Notes: generated by a model from the letters alone, not told the origin. A stretch of 16,748 nucleotides of DNA from an uncultured bacterium (GCA_903866285.1 CAIPMZ010000030.1:1-16748); one strand, 5' to 3'. Positions 6,727-13,539 are shown, counted from the first letter of the stretch. Numbers and translations: made by a program.

Positions 6727-6838
6727 ATCTAAAATCCAAATGACAAATATCCAATAAAATCATAAATCCTAAATCTTGATTAAAACATTTAGATTTTAGT
6801 CATTTATTGGAAATTGGAAATTAGGATTTGGAAATTCC
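6727..6838. repeat. AT-rich imperfect inverted repeat
   Basis: The left half uses the words CCAAATGAC, CCAATAAA and AAATCCTAA; the right half contains their complements (GTCATTT, TTTATTGG, TTAGGATTT). It may act as a weak stem downstream of smpB. Confidence 0.55.
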
Positions 6839-6892
6839 GCAACATAGCAAAATAAACAAGCTATTTTTATTTCAACAAAACTTAACATTCGC

Positions 6893-6922
6893 CAACCTTA
6901 ACTTATTGCTAAGTTGAGGTTG
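6893..6922 (+). other. 13-bp hairpin abutting the tmRNA 5' end
   Basis: CAACCTTAACTTA (6893-6905) pairs with TAAGTTGAGGTTG (6910-6922) around a TTGC loop, with one T-G wobble. The stem ends at the base before the first paired base of the tmRNA acceptor stem (6923). It could be part of the precursor leader removed by RNase P, or an upstream attenuator-like structure. Confidence 0.6.
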
Positions 6923-7327
6923 GGGGTTGTTTAGTTTCGACAGGTTGTACTTTTCAAAATATGCAAGTCGATTACCGCTGCTGGATCGTTAAAAGTGTGG
7001 CGAAGATATAAGTGCAAACTTCATATCAAAGGCGAAAACTACTTTTGCGCAAGCATTTGCTAGTTTCTCACCTGCTTTAGCTTAGGCTCGAAGCCATCGA
7101 ACTGCTGATTTCTCGTAAGCAGAGCTCGGTGTCAAATATGAGAATAGCTTTCTGCGGTTTTTCAGACGCACTAAGTGAACCAACTCTGAAAACGGTACTT
7201 GGAGGTTTTGTTTTTTTCCTACTCCAAAATAGCGTATCCCGCTTTTAGCGGGAATGAAATAAACTAAACTTGTAGAGGATTTTGGATTGAATGATTTGGA
7301 CATGGGTGCGAATCCCATCAACTCCAC
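6923..7327 (+). ncRNA. ssrA: transfer-messenger RNA (tmRNA, one-piece)
   Basis: GGGGTTG (6923-6929) pairs with CAACTCC (7320-7326) as the acceptor stem, with one G-U; A7327 is the discriminator. The 5' part shows the conserved TTTCGACAGG, and the 3' part has a T arm ATGGG-TGCGAAT-CCCAT directly before the acceptor strand. The resume codon is GCA at 7014 and the tag ends with TAG at 7083-7085. The tag is 23 residues: it begins A-N-F-I-S-K and ends S-P-A-L-A, a proteolysis-type C-terminus. A CCCGC/GCGGG hairpin (7238-7252) lies in the pseudoknot region. The 3' CCA is not encoded (the DNA continues CAC), so it must be added enzymatically. It rescues stalled ribosomes together with SmpB. Confidence 0.95.
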
Positions 7328-7330
7328 ACT

Positions 7331-7446
7331 AGAGAAAATTTCGAATTTTGAATTTTTAATTTTGAATAAATGTTTAAATTTTTTAATGTTTAAATCATTG
7401 AATCATTTAGACTTGATTCGAAATTCGAAATTCGAAATTCAAAATT
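7331..7446. repeat. AT-rich inverted repeat after tmRNA
   Basis: Words such as AATTTCGAATTTTGAA on the left have complements on the right (TTCGAAATTCAAAATT), and ATTCGAA is tandemly repeated around 7417-7441. It may serve as a weak 3' stem for the tmRNA transcript; no canonical T-tract terminator is visible. Confidence 0.55.
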
Positions 7447-7527
7447 ATTTCCAGCTATTTATTAAATAAAACCCAAAAATCACGCGATACTCTTCTAGTA
7501 AGAATGCCAAAATGATTTCATAAAGCC

Positions 7528-8088
7528 ATTAGAAAAAGATTCCGTTTTAAACCTAGACAACAAACTGGTCCCGCGCAATTGCGAATCAATGAGGCCATCC
7601 GAATACCTAAGGTCTTTTTAATTGATGGCAGTGGCGTTCAACTCGGAGAGATGCTGACGAGCGAAGCCTTACTACTGGCGAAAGAACAAGTTTTGGATTT
7701 AGTTGAAGTTTCGCCAAAAGCCAATCCCCCCGTTTGCCGGATTATGGATTACGGGAAACACCTTTACCAACAATCCAAACAAATCCGTGTAGCGAAAGCC
7801 AAGCAGAAAAAAGTTGAAATCAAAGGGGTGCGCATTGGGCTAAGAACCGATAGTCACGATTTGGAATTTAAAAAAGCGCAATCGGATAAGTTTTTAAAAC
7901 AAGGTGATAAAGTTAAAATTGACATTGTTTTAAAAGGACGCGAAAAAGCTCACCAAGATTTAGCTAGAAAAAATTTACAAGATTTTGTGGCCGGCATCAC
8001 TGCTCCCTATAAGATTGAAGATCCTATCAAGCGATTTCCCGGAGGCTTCAACGTCACCATTGCCCCAACGGAAGCAACGACTGAATAA
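7528..8088 (+). CDS. infC: translation initiation factor IF-3
   Basis: The product has both IF3 domains. The N-domain runs RINEAIRIPKVFLIDGSG, then GEMLTSEALLLAKE and LDLVEVSPKANPPVCRIMDYGK; the linker is lysine-rich; the C-domain contains KGVRIGLRTDSHDLEFK and ends with FPGGFNVTIAP. IF3 binds the 30S subunit and checks initiator tRNA and start-codon pairing. No in-frame ATG exists downstream of the stop TGA at 7513. TTG at 7579 encodes what looks like an internal residue directly before RINE, whereas ATT at 7528 would give a basic N-terminal extension (RKRFRFKPRQQ) and 186 residues. E. coli infC also starts with AUU, used for autoregulation. I choose ATT, with TTG (169 aa) as the alternative. 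It is followed by rpmI and rplT. Confidence 0.93.
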   Translation: MRKRFRFKPRQQTGPAQLRINEAIRIPKVFLIDGSGVQLGEMLTSEALLLAKEQVLDLVEVSPKANPPVCRIMDYGKHLYQQSKQIRVAKAKQKKVEIKGVRIGLRTDSHDLEFKKAQSDKFLKQGDKVKIDIVLKGREKAHQDLARKNLQDFVAGITAPYKIEDPIKRFPGGFNVTIAPTEATTE

Positions 8089-8140
8089 GATAATTTTGAA
8101 AATTAACTTAACTCAATTTACAAAAGTAAACCATAAAAAA

Positions 8141-8215
8141 ATTGCTATATTGCTAAATTGCTATATTGCTGAAATTTCTTCAACAATATGACAATATAAC
8201 AATATGACAATATGA
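8141..8215 (+). repeat. mirrored 8-bp tandem arrays before rpmI
   Basis: Four units of ATTGCTAT type (8141-8172) are followed after 11 nt by four units of CAATATGA type (8184-8215). The arrays are largely complementary, so the transcript can form a long imperfect hairpin ending at the AGAAG ribosome-binding motif of rpmI. In E. coli the corresponding infC-rpmI region contains the L20 repressor site; any such role here is inference. Confidence 0.75.
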
Positions 8216-8222
8216 GAAGATT

Positions 8223-8429
8223 ATGCCCAAGATGAAGACGAACAAGTCAGTTGTGAAAAAAGTTAAAATAACGAAGAATAAGAAAGTTCTCCGACGCTCA
8301 ACTGGCCAGAACCATTATAATTCCAAGGAAACTGGAGCAGTTGGACGAGCCAAGAAAAAGGATCAGCGCATGTTTTCAACCGATGAAAAAAACATTGTTG
8401 CTGCCTTACCTTACGCAATCGGGAAATAA
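8223..8429 (+). CDS. rpmI: 50S ribosomal protein L35
   Basis: The 68-aa very basic product begins MPKMKTNKSVVKK and has the L35 features KVLRRSTGQNHYNSKE and a C-terminal AALPYAIGK. Size is normal for the family. L35 is a 23S-rRNA-binding protein of the large subunit. AGAAG lies seven bases before the ATG and probably acts as the ribosome-binding site. It sits between infC and rplT, the conserved bacterial order. Confidence 0.96.
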   Translation: MPKMKTNKSVVKKVKITKNKKVLRRSTGQNHYNSKETGAVGRAKKKDQRMFSTDEKNIVAALPYAIGK

Positions 8430-8473
8430 TTATAATTAACAGATAGGCACTGATGAAGAACTGATTCACACTG

Positions 8474-8491
8474 ATCACGGATATCCGTGAT
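8474..8491. repeat. 18-bp perfect palindrome before rplT
   Basis: ATCACGGATATCCGTGAT is fully self-complementary. Partial copies of its arms (ATCCGTTAATGATCCGTG) and the word CACTGAT or AACTGATT recur around it within 8448-8525. It lies in the 106-bp rpmI-rplT spacer and could be a DNA operator or RNA hairpin. Confidence 0.7.
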
Positions 8492-8535
8492 TTGCGAAAA
8501 TCCGTTAATGATCCGTGTAAAATCAGTAAAAATAT

Positions 8536-8880
8536 ATGGGACGAGTAAAACGCGGGATGGCCGCCTCAAAAAGAAGAAAAAATGTTTTGGAAATGGCGAA
8601 AGGTTTTCGCTGGAGACGAAGTAAGAATTACGTTGCAGCTAAGGAAGCTGTGATGAAAGCTGGAAAATATGCTTACCGAGATCGTCGCACGAAGAAACGA
8701 ACTAACCGCAGTCTTTGGATTGTCCGACTTAATAATGCTGTTCGTCTCTTAGGACTTACTTATAGCAAATTCATTGCAACCTTAAAAGATAAAAATATTG
8801 AAATCGACCGCAAGGTACTTTCTCAAATGGCGGTTGAAAATCCAACTGTCTTTGAAAAACTGGTTGAAAACGTTAAATAG
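8536..8880 (+). CDS. rplT: 50S ribosomal protein L20
   Basis: The 114-aa product matches L20 throughout: MGRVKRGMAASKRRKNVLEM at the start, AKGFRWRRSKNY, AYRDRRTKKRTNRSLWIVR and a LNNAVRLLGLTYSKF globular part. L20 organises 23S rRNA early in 50S assembly and in several bacteria represses its own operon by binding leader mRNA. No Shine-Dalgarno is visible before the ATG. The gene closes the infC-rpmI-rplT cluster and is followed within 30 bp by a strong terminator. Confidence 0.97.
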   Translation: MGRVKRGMAASKRRKNVLEMAKGFRWRRSKNYVAAKEAVMKAGKYAYRDRRTKKRTNRSLWIVRLNNAVRLLGLTYSKFIATLKDKNIEIDRKVLSQMAVENPTVFEKLVENVK

Positions 8881-8903
8881 TTTCTTCCTAGTAATTACAC
8901 GCT

Positions 8904-8934
8904 AAAAAAAATCCGCTTAAGGCGGATTTTTTTT
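8904..8934 (+). terminator. bidirectional rho-independent terminator
   Basis: ATCCGC (8911-8916) pairs with GCGGAT (8922-8927), flanked by eight A on the left and eight T on the right. It ends the plus-strand rplT operon and, read the other way, also serves the minus-strand peptide gene ending at 8943. Confidence 0.9.
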
Positions 8935-8942
8935 ATTAGCTA

Positions 8943-9125
8943 CTACATTTTCTTTTCTCTAAATTCTTTCCATAATCTTTGGAAGGCTTTAAAGGGAAGC
9001 CAGATCCATAAAGTCGTCTTGGCTCCTTTATCCAAAAAATCTGCAAAAGATTGGGTCAGCAGCTTAACTAAAATATAAAAAATAATTAAGCAAATTACAA
9101 TAACAGTTAGGGTTGTTGAGCTCAT
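8943..9125 (-). CDS. small single-TM membrane peptide (hypothetical)
   Basis: The 60-aa product begins MSSTTLTVIVICLIIFYIL: a single hydrophobic segment covers residues 5-25, followed by an amphipathic, aromatic and basic tail ending FREKKM. I do not recognise the family. It lies between the terminator at 8904-8934, which suits its 3' end, and the HAD gene 63 bp upstream on the same strand, so the two may be cotranscribed. No Shine-Dalgarno is visible. It is likely but not certain to be a real gene. Confidence 0.55.
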   Translation of the reverse strand: MSSTTLTVIVICLIIFYILVKLLTQSFADFLDKGAKTTLWIWLPFKAFQRLWKEFREKKM

Positions 9126-9188
9126 TGCTTTTAGACAAATGGGTTTTGCTAATTATTTTGCAAGCCATTTGTTGATTTAAAAATTATA

Positions 9189-9899
9189 TTAATCATTCAA
9201 GCGTTGCGTCATATCATAAACGACATCTTTCTTTTCAACCACAATTTTCCAACCTTTTTGCTGCGCTAATTCCTTTAGATTATTATTAGGATTAAAGGCA
9301 ATCGGGTTTTCAACGAGTTCTAAGAAGCTAGCGTCCGATTCAGTATCCCCCATACCGTAAGAGTTTTCTAGCGTTAAGCCATGCTCATAGATATATTGCT
9401 TCAATAAATTACCTTTATCTTTAACTGGCTCGTAAGCAGACTTACCTGTATATAAATTCTTTTTATCCAGTTCGTAAACACTCCCGAAAACTGCGTCAAA
9501 TTTTAGATGAGAGGCGTTAAATTCCTTAACTACCTCAAGTGGCGAACCAGAAATAGCAATTAGATGATAATCCTCTTTGCGAAGCTTAGCAATAAGCTGT
9601 TCTGCAAAAATATAAGTTCTATTTTGATGAAAAGAGACTACCAGTTTACTTGCCCGTTGTACCTCTTCCAAGCTACACCCAGCAATATTTTCTTCATACA
9701 AATCAACTAAACCGCGCCGGTACTGTTCGTAAGTGCCTTTATGATCAAGCCAACTCGTATACAGCGCCACGATTTGATCGCGCACCTTGCGTGGAAAAAT
9801 ATTCATCCAAGAAAGTTCGTTAATAAGTTCGAACTGCAGATTCTTGCGAAAAATCGTTCCATCAATATCAAAAATAGCGATCTTTTTATTTTCTAGCAT
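9189..9899 (-). CDS. HAD superfamily IB phosphatase (SerB-like)
   Basis: The 236-aa product has all four HAD motifs: motif I DIDGT (nucleophile D11 and acid/base D13), motif II S117 in ISGSP, motif III K162 in KDKGN, and motif IV GDTESD (D185, D189). A helical C1 cap lies between motifs I and II, typical of subclass IB (phosphoserine phosphatase and related enzymes). The physiological substrate cannot be read from the sequence; phosphoserine, or a lipid- or sugar-phosphate, are options. It is cytoplasmic with no signal peptide. A promoter candidate lies 36 bp upstream. Similar IB phosphatases are common in reduced genomes. Confidence 0.9.
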   Translation of the reverse strand: MLENKKIAIFDIDGTIFRKNLQFELINELSWMNIFPRKVRDQIVALYTSWLDHKGTYEQYRRGLVDLYEENIAGCSLEEVQRASKLVVSFHQNRTYIFAEQLIAKLRKEDYHLIAISGSPLEVVKEFNASHLKFDAVFGSVYELDKKNLYTGKSAYEPVKDKGNLLKQYIYEHGLTLENSYGMGDTESDASFLELVENPIAFNPNNNLKELAQQKGWKIVVEKKDVVYDMTQRLND

Positions 9900-9934
9900 T
9901 TTTTTATTTTAGAGCTACTTAAGTTATTAATTCA

Positions 9935-9962
9935 ATTATACAACACCCTACGAGCGAATCAA
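9935..9962 (-). promoter_or_regulatory. predicted promoter of the HAD gene
   Basis: On the minus strand TATAAT (9935-9940) is preceded by TTGATT (9957-9962) at 16-bp spacing. The -10 element lies in the 74-bp gap after the L,D-transpeptidase stop codon, so the HAD gene can be expressed on its own. Confidence 0.5.
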
Positions 9963-9973
9963 AGACTGCCCAA

Positions 9974-11104
9974 TTATTCATGCACCACCACCGGCGTCCC
10001 GATTTCAGCCCAAGCATAAACCCTCTTGGCTGGTTCAGAACCCAAACGAATGCAACCGTGCGAAACTGGAATGCCAAGATGACTAGCCCCCTCCTGATAA
10101 CCGCCTGGCCAAACTGGGAGCTCATGAATACCGACTTTTCCAGAAGGCAAGATTGCCATCCAGTTTGGCATGAAAAGACCATACTTCGCCGACCAAGCCC
10201 GGGGACTTTTATTCTCAATCTTAAATTGGCCTATTGGCGTTTCCAGACCTTGTTTACCTGAGGAAATTTGATAAGCATTAAGCGCCTGGCCGTCTTCAAA
10301 AATAACCATCACCTGATATTTTAAACTAACGTCAATATATTTTCCAGCCACAATCGCAGGTTTCGTATATTTTTCAGCCTGAGCCAATAAAATTGCCGGA
10401 TCATCATCCCACTGGGTCGGTGGCGGTTGGGCTGTCTCAAAGGAAGTTTGCCCAACTTTTAAATATTGGTCGCTTGACTGTTTTTTATATTTTAGAAAAA
10501 CTCCAATTTTATACTGAGTCTGCCAAGCAAAATTATCTTTAGCCAGGAGCTTAATCTTATTTTTATCAGGACTTAGTTGATAAGCTAAATCCAAAGCTGG
10601 CTCAACTTCAAATTTTACATTGTAATCTTCCAGGGAAGAATCAAAATCAGCCATGATCGGCTCTTCAATATCAATAGCGACATTCTTTTCCCCCTCAATT
10701 GGAAATAGCGTTTGAATTTTTGGATACGGCTGAGTCGAAAAAGCTAATTCCTGATTAAATTTGAAATGCAATCTATTTTTACCTCCCAAAATCGAAAGTT
10801 GATATGTCGTTTGAGGATCCCAAAATTTAAGCGGACTTACTTTTAAAGTTCTGCGATCCTTGCTCCAACTAGTTAAAAGCTCAGTTGCGGGAGAAATAGT
10901 TAGCTTTTTTTCAACTGTCACTGAATCAACTGGAAAAGAAAAAATCAACTCCACCGCTTGTGTAGGACCAACCGCCTGCGTTTGTTTTATTATCCCCTGC
11001 GTTTTAAAAATTGCCGGAAAAAAATGCCAAGCAAAAATAAAAACAGTCAGAAAAAAAACTACTATTGCAAAAAAGATCAACAAAGCTGAGTTTTTATGAG
11101 TCAT
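9974..11104 (-). CDS. L,D-transpeptidase (YkuD) with Ig-like domains
   Basis: The 376-aa product has a YkuD domain at the C-terminus, with ETPIGQFKI, GIHELP and the catalytic SHGCIRL motif (H349, C351, R353 from the ATG chosen). An N-terminal hydrophobic segment (residues 8-28) anchors it in the membrane or acts as a signal. Residues about 40-225 form two beta-rich Ig-like repeats of the SbsA/Big_5 type (each with TLFPIEGEKNVAIDIEEPI-like or AVELIFSFPVDSV-like strands). The enzyme makes 3-3 peptidoglycan cross-links or attaches proteins to the wall, outside the cytoplasmic membrane. The frame opens at a TTG two codons earlier, but the ATG is preferred. It implies a peptidoglycan-containing cell. 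Confidence 0.94.
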   Translation of the reverse strand: MTHKNSALLIFFAIVVFFLTVFIFAWHFFPAIFKTQGIIKQTQAVGPTQAVELIFSFPVDSVTVEKKLTISPATELLTSWSKDRRTLKVSPLKFWDPQTTYQLSILGGKNRLHFKFNQELAFSTQPYPKIQTLFPIEGEKNVAIDIEEPIMADFDSSLEDYNVKFEVEPALDLAYQLSPDKNKIKLLAKDNFAWQTQYKIGVFLKYKKQSSDQYLKVGQTSFETAQPPPTQWDDDPAILLAQAEKYTKPAIVAGKYIDVSLKYQVMVIFEDGQALNAYQISSGKQGLETPIGQFKIENKSPRAWSAKYGLFMPNWMAILPSGKVGIHELPVWPGGYQEGASHLGIPVSHGCIRLGSEPAKRVYAWAEIGTPVVVHE

Positions 11105-11143
11105 ACGCAATATATAATTCTAACTAAAAAATATAACTTGGAA

Positions 11144-11254
11144 TTTTTACGAACCTAGCTTCTTTTTTGGCCATATAAGCGACAGCTTATCCGAGTGGCT
11201 AGCCATCGTCTTAGGCTGGCCACGTGCTCAAAAAAGAAGCTAGGTTCGTAAAAA
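11144..11254. repeat. 111-bp three-way-junction inverted-repeat element
   Basis: Arms 11144-11169 and 11229-11254 are perfect 26-bp inverted repeats. The 59 bases between them contain two further hairpins: ATAAGC-GACA-GCTTAT (11175-11190) and the 10-bp stem GTGGCTAGCC/GGCTGGCCAC (11195-11204 with 11214-11223) around a 9-base loop. The second stem has one T-G pair that is a wobble in plus-strand RNA but an A-C mismatch in minus-strand RNA. The element lies between the glycosidase gene and the L,D-transpeptidase gene. It contains no credible gene; a 64-aa minus frame running through it is chance. It may be a transcription barrier, a structured RNA or a mobile repeat. Confidence 0.85.
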
Positions 11255-11268
11255 TGTTTTTGAAAAAC

Positions 11269-11323
11269 AAGCAATAATATTTTAGAACCATAGTTTGCGT
11301 ATGTTCCTCTTTTATTATTGCTT
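11269..11323 (-). repeat. 11-bp inverted repeat after the glycosidase stop
   Basis: AAGCAATAATA (11269-11279) and TATTATTGCTT (11313-11323) are perfect complements around 33 bases. On the minus strand the stem begins three bases after the glycosidase stop codon, so it may protect or end that mRNA. Confidence 0.65.
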
Positions 11324-11326
11324 ATA

Positions 11327-12409
11327 TTAAAGCTGATTTTCCTGCACAATTTTTTTCGCCTGATCCCAAAGGGTCGGATTATGCTGCTGAGTTTTCAGCC
11401 AATACCACCATTCCACCCCCCAAATATAAACTTCCTTCATTTCAGTTTTTTTAGCAAAAGCGACATTGTCGGCTAATTTTTCCGCGTTCATCGAAGCCAG
11501 CTGGATTTCCATTGGCGCTGAAGTTGTCCAACCGCGAACCCAAGGCTCACCCTGAAGCTCAATTACAATCGCGTTATTTTGATGGGCAAATAATTTAATT
11601 AAAAGTCGTTTAGCTTTAAAAAAGTTTGGCCCTATGGGATATTTCCAATAACCAAAACGCGGGCTAATTACCTCCCGATACATCGTTGAGCCAAAAATAT
11701 CCGCTCGCTTGGCTGCGGCAATCCAAAGCGTCGCTTCTCCGCCATCCGTAAGCATAATCGGCTTAGTCGAATCTAGGCTCCGCACTAAAGCGACCTCACT
11801 ATCTACCAGCGCTGGATCAATCGGCGGACAAACTCCAAAATCTAGAAAGGGTTCATTTTCAACTTGCCAACGAATAATTTCTGGATGATTATTTTTATAC
11901 CTTTCCACGATCACTTTTTCAAGTGCTAAAAGTCGCTCTTTTCGTTTAATATCGTCATTGCCAATCCACTGCGGAATAAAACATTCTGGCCACCTCGGAG
12001 TTTTCTGACCGAAGGCTAAGATAACTTGAGCCTCTCGCTGCTTAGCCTGCTCGAGTTGCCAATCAAGATCAGTAAAATCATACTGCCCCTCGCTAAGTTC
12101 AACTTTATCCCAATATACTGGCAAGCGGATATATCTAATTTTTAGATCATCCAGCATCGCCACATAGGCCTGACGCCAATCTAGCCCAATATCCTGGGCG
12201 TAACGCAAAGAAAAGGTTGTGCCAATTTTAACCGGCGTAGAAACTTCTTTAACCGGTAAATTAATCCAGCCAAAGAAAAGTAAAATCACTAGCAAAATTG
12301 AGCCCAAAAAAAGACCAAGCAATTTCAAAAATTTCTTAAGTCCCTGAAATTTAGCTGGTTTATCTGTCAGATTCGTCCTATTTGATTTTATTTTCTTTTT
12401 TATTTTCAT
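11327..12409 (-). CDS. membrane-anchored glycoside hydrolase-like TIM-barrel protein
   Basis: The 360-aa product has a basic N-terminus, one membrane segment (residues about 28-48) and an extracytoplasmic domain with the features of clan GH-A (alpha/beta)8 hydrolases: YIRLPVYWDKVELSEGQYDF after the second strand, the acid/base motif WQVENEP (N185-E186) at strand 4, and a candidate nucleophile in VIELQGEPW (E284 or E288) at strand 7. A tryptophan-rich stretch (IWGVEWWYWLK) fits strand 8 and the substrate-binding cleft. Substrate and family number cannot be assigned from sequence alone; a beta-linked wall or exopolysaccharide is plausible because of the neighbouring cell-wall enzyme. Both catalytic positions are present, so activity is likely. 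Confidence 0.82.
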   Translation of the reverse strand: MKIKKKIKSNRTNLTDKPAKFQGLKKFLKLLGLFLGSILLVILLFFGWINLPVKEVSTPVKIGTTFSLRYAQDIGLDWRQAYVAMLDDLKIRYIRLPVYWDKVELSEGQYDFTDLDWQLEQAKQREAQVILAFGQKTPRWPECFIPQWIGNDDIKRKERLLALEKVIVERYKNNHPEIIRWQVENEPFLDFGVCPPIDPALVDSEVALVRSLDSTKPIMLTDGGEATLWIAAAKRADIFGSTMYREVISPRFGYWKYPIGPNFFKAKRLLIKLFAHQNNAIVIELQGEPWVRGWTTSAPMEIQLASMNAEKLADNVAFAKKTEMKEVYIWGVEWWYWLKTQQHNPTLWDQAKKIVQENQL

Positions 12410-12422
12410 TTATTTTGAGTGA

Positions 12423-12468
12423 GCATACTTTTTCTTTTTTTCACTGGGATAAAAAGAAAAACGTATGC
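12423..12468 (-). terminator. long hairpin between EamA and glycosidase genes
   Basis: GCATAC (12423-12428) pairs with GTATGC (12463-12468), extended inward by T-rich against A-rich strands (TTTTTCTTTTT with AAAAAGAAAA) to roughly 16 pairs around a CACTGGGAT loop region. It lies downstream of the EamA stop and upstream of the glycosidase start, so it may end the EamA transcript, though a final T-tract after the stem is lacking. Confidence 0.4.
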
Positions 12469-12503
12469 GAGCGAAATTTATATTAAATTTTTATATTAAA
12501 AAA

Positions 12504-13421
12504 CTATTTTATTAAAAATATTCCCACCGCAATTATCCCAACAGCGATAAGCTTTTGTGCCCAATCCCAAAAAGACAATTTTTCTGAAAAAATCTTATGA
12601 TATTTTTTTGAAAAATACCAAGCTAATATTAACACGAAAACGTATTGAATTGAAACTAGGGCATTGATCAAGGTAACGCTTCCAAGGGTGAAGGCAAGAT
12701 TAAGCAGCAGCGCGCTAAGCCCGCCGACAATCTTATTACCCACAAAAATTGCACCCGTACCAAGCGCCTCTTTTTTATTTTTGCGGTGAGTATGAAAACT
12801 TTTAAAAATATCTTGGCGCCAAGTTGGCACCAATAGCAGTCCCAGCGTACCCATAAAGCCTCCCACCCTCGTCCAGACATACCAGGTTATGAAATTCTCG
12901 CTTTGTGAAATATATTTAAAAAGTACGTAAGCCATTGCCAATAAAATTCCCGCCCCGACAGCATAAAGAAAACCGCTGAAAAACTTTTTCTTGCCCAAAC
13001 GCAGTGGCAAGTCAAAAGAAATAAGGAGTCCCCCAAAAATTAGCAATAGGATTCCTAAAATTTGAAAGAAACTTAGCGTTTCAGCTTTAAAAGGAAGTGA
13101 AATTAAGAAAGTTGCTAAAGGCAAGACTGCTCCCACGACCGGTACCACCCGACTGGCCTGGGCTTTACCAATGGCAAAATAAAGCAATAAGATTCCAAAT
13201 AAAAAAATCACCCCGCTCAATAAGCAAAGAGTTAGCCCCAAAGCGTTCGGCATGCGCAAACCAAACGGCGCAAAAAACAGCGCCCATAAACTAAATATCC
13301 CCACGTAAAAAGCGTAGACTGGCGCTGAAGAAAAGCGTTTCGAGCCCAGTAAAAACTTATCCAAAATATTGGCCACCGCGCCGAAAAGATAAGCGCTAAT
13401 TGTTAGCAGAATCCAAAGCAT
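12504..13421 (-). CDS. EamA/DMT superfamily permease
   Basis: The 305-aa product is strongly hydrophobic with about ten membrane segments arranged as two repeats, each ending with a positively charged inside loop: the drug/metabolite transporter (DMT) pattern. The first repeat contains ILLLYFAIGKAQASRVVPV and the second VTLINALVSIQYVFVL, the usual helix 3-4 positions of EamA domains. Substrate is unknown; members export amino acids, nucleotide precursors or drugs. A TTG two codons earlier could also serve as start. A promoter candidate and a terminator lie upstream, so it forms its own transcription unit. Confidence 0.87.
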   Translation of the reverse strand: MLWILLTISAYLFGAVANILDKFLLGSKRFSSAPVYAFYVGIFSLWALFFAPFGLRMPNALGLTLCLLSGVIFLFGILLLYFAIGKAQASRVVPVVGAVLPLATFLISLPFKAETLSFFQILGILLLIFGGLLISFDLPLRLGKKKFFSGFLYAVGAGILLAMAYVLFKYISQSENFITWYVWTRVGGFMGTLGLLLVPTWRQDIFKSFHTHRKNKKEALGTGAIFVGNKIVGGLSALLLNLAFTLGSVTLINALVSIQYVFVLILAWYFSKKYHKIFSEKLSFWDWAQKLIAVGIIAVGIFLIK

Positions 13422-13499
13422 AAGCAAAGAGTTTTAAGTTTGAAATTTAAAGTTTAAAATGAAATTTCAGCAAGCGAAATAGCTAAAGCACTTATGCTA

Positions 13500-13505
13500 A
13501 TTATA
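13500..13505 (-). promoter_or_regulatory. predicted -10 element of the EamA gene
   Basis: A perfect TATAAT on the minus strand, preceded by TG, lies about 80 bp upstream of the ATG and 35 bp after the upstream terminator. No good -35 box is visible. The leader would carry tandem AAGTTT/GAAATTT words (13436-13468). Confidence 0.4.
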
Positions 13506-13539
13506 CACCAGAAAGCAAACGACTAACAGCTCACTTATC

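Noticed and set aside
7082..7327. 81-codon minus-strand frame
   Set aside because: It lies wholly antisense to the tmRNA gene, whose structure explains the sequence.
7504..7515. UGA recoding (Gly or Trp) as an explanation for the infC start
   Set aside because: About 4,000 codons of other genes contain no internal TGA, which would be expected to be common in a UGA-recoded genome, and reading through the dinD TGA adds only hairpin-derived sequence.
11155..11349. 64-codon minus-strand frame after the glycosidase
   Set aside because: It overlaps the three-way-junction element and the glycosidase end; its peptide follows the inverted repeats.
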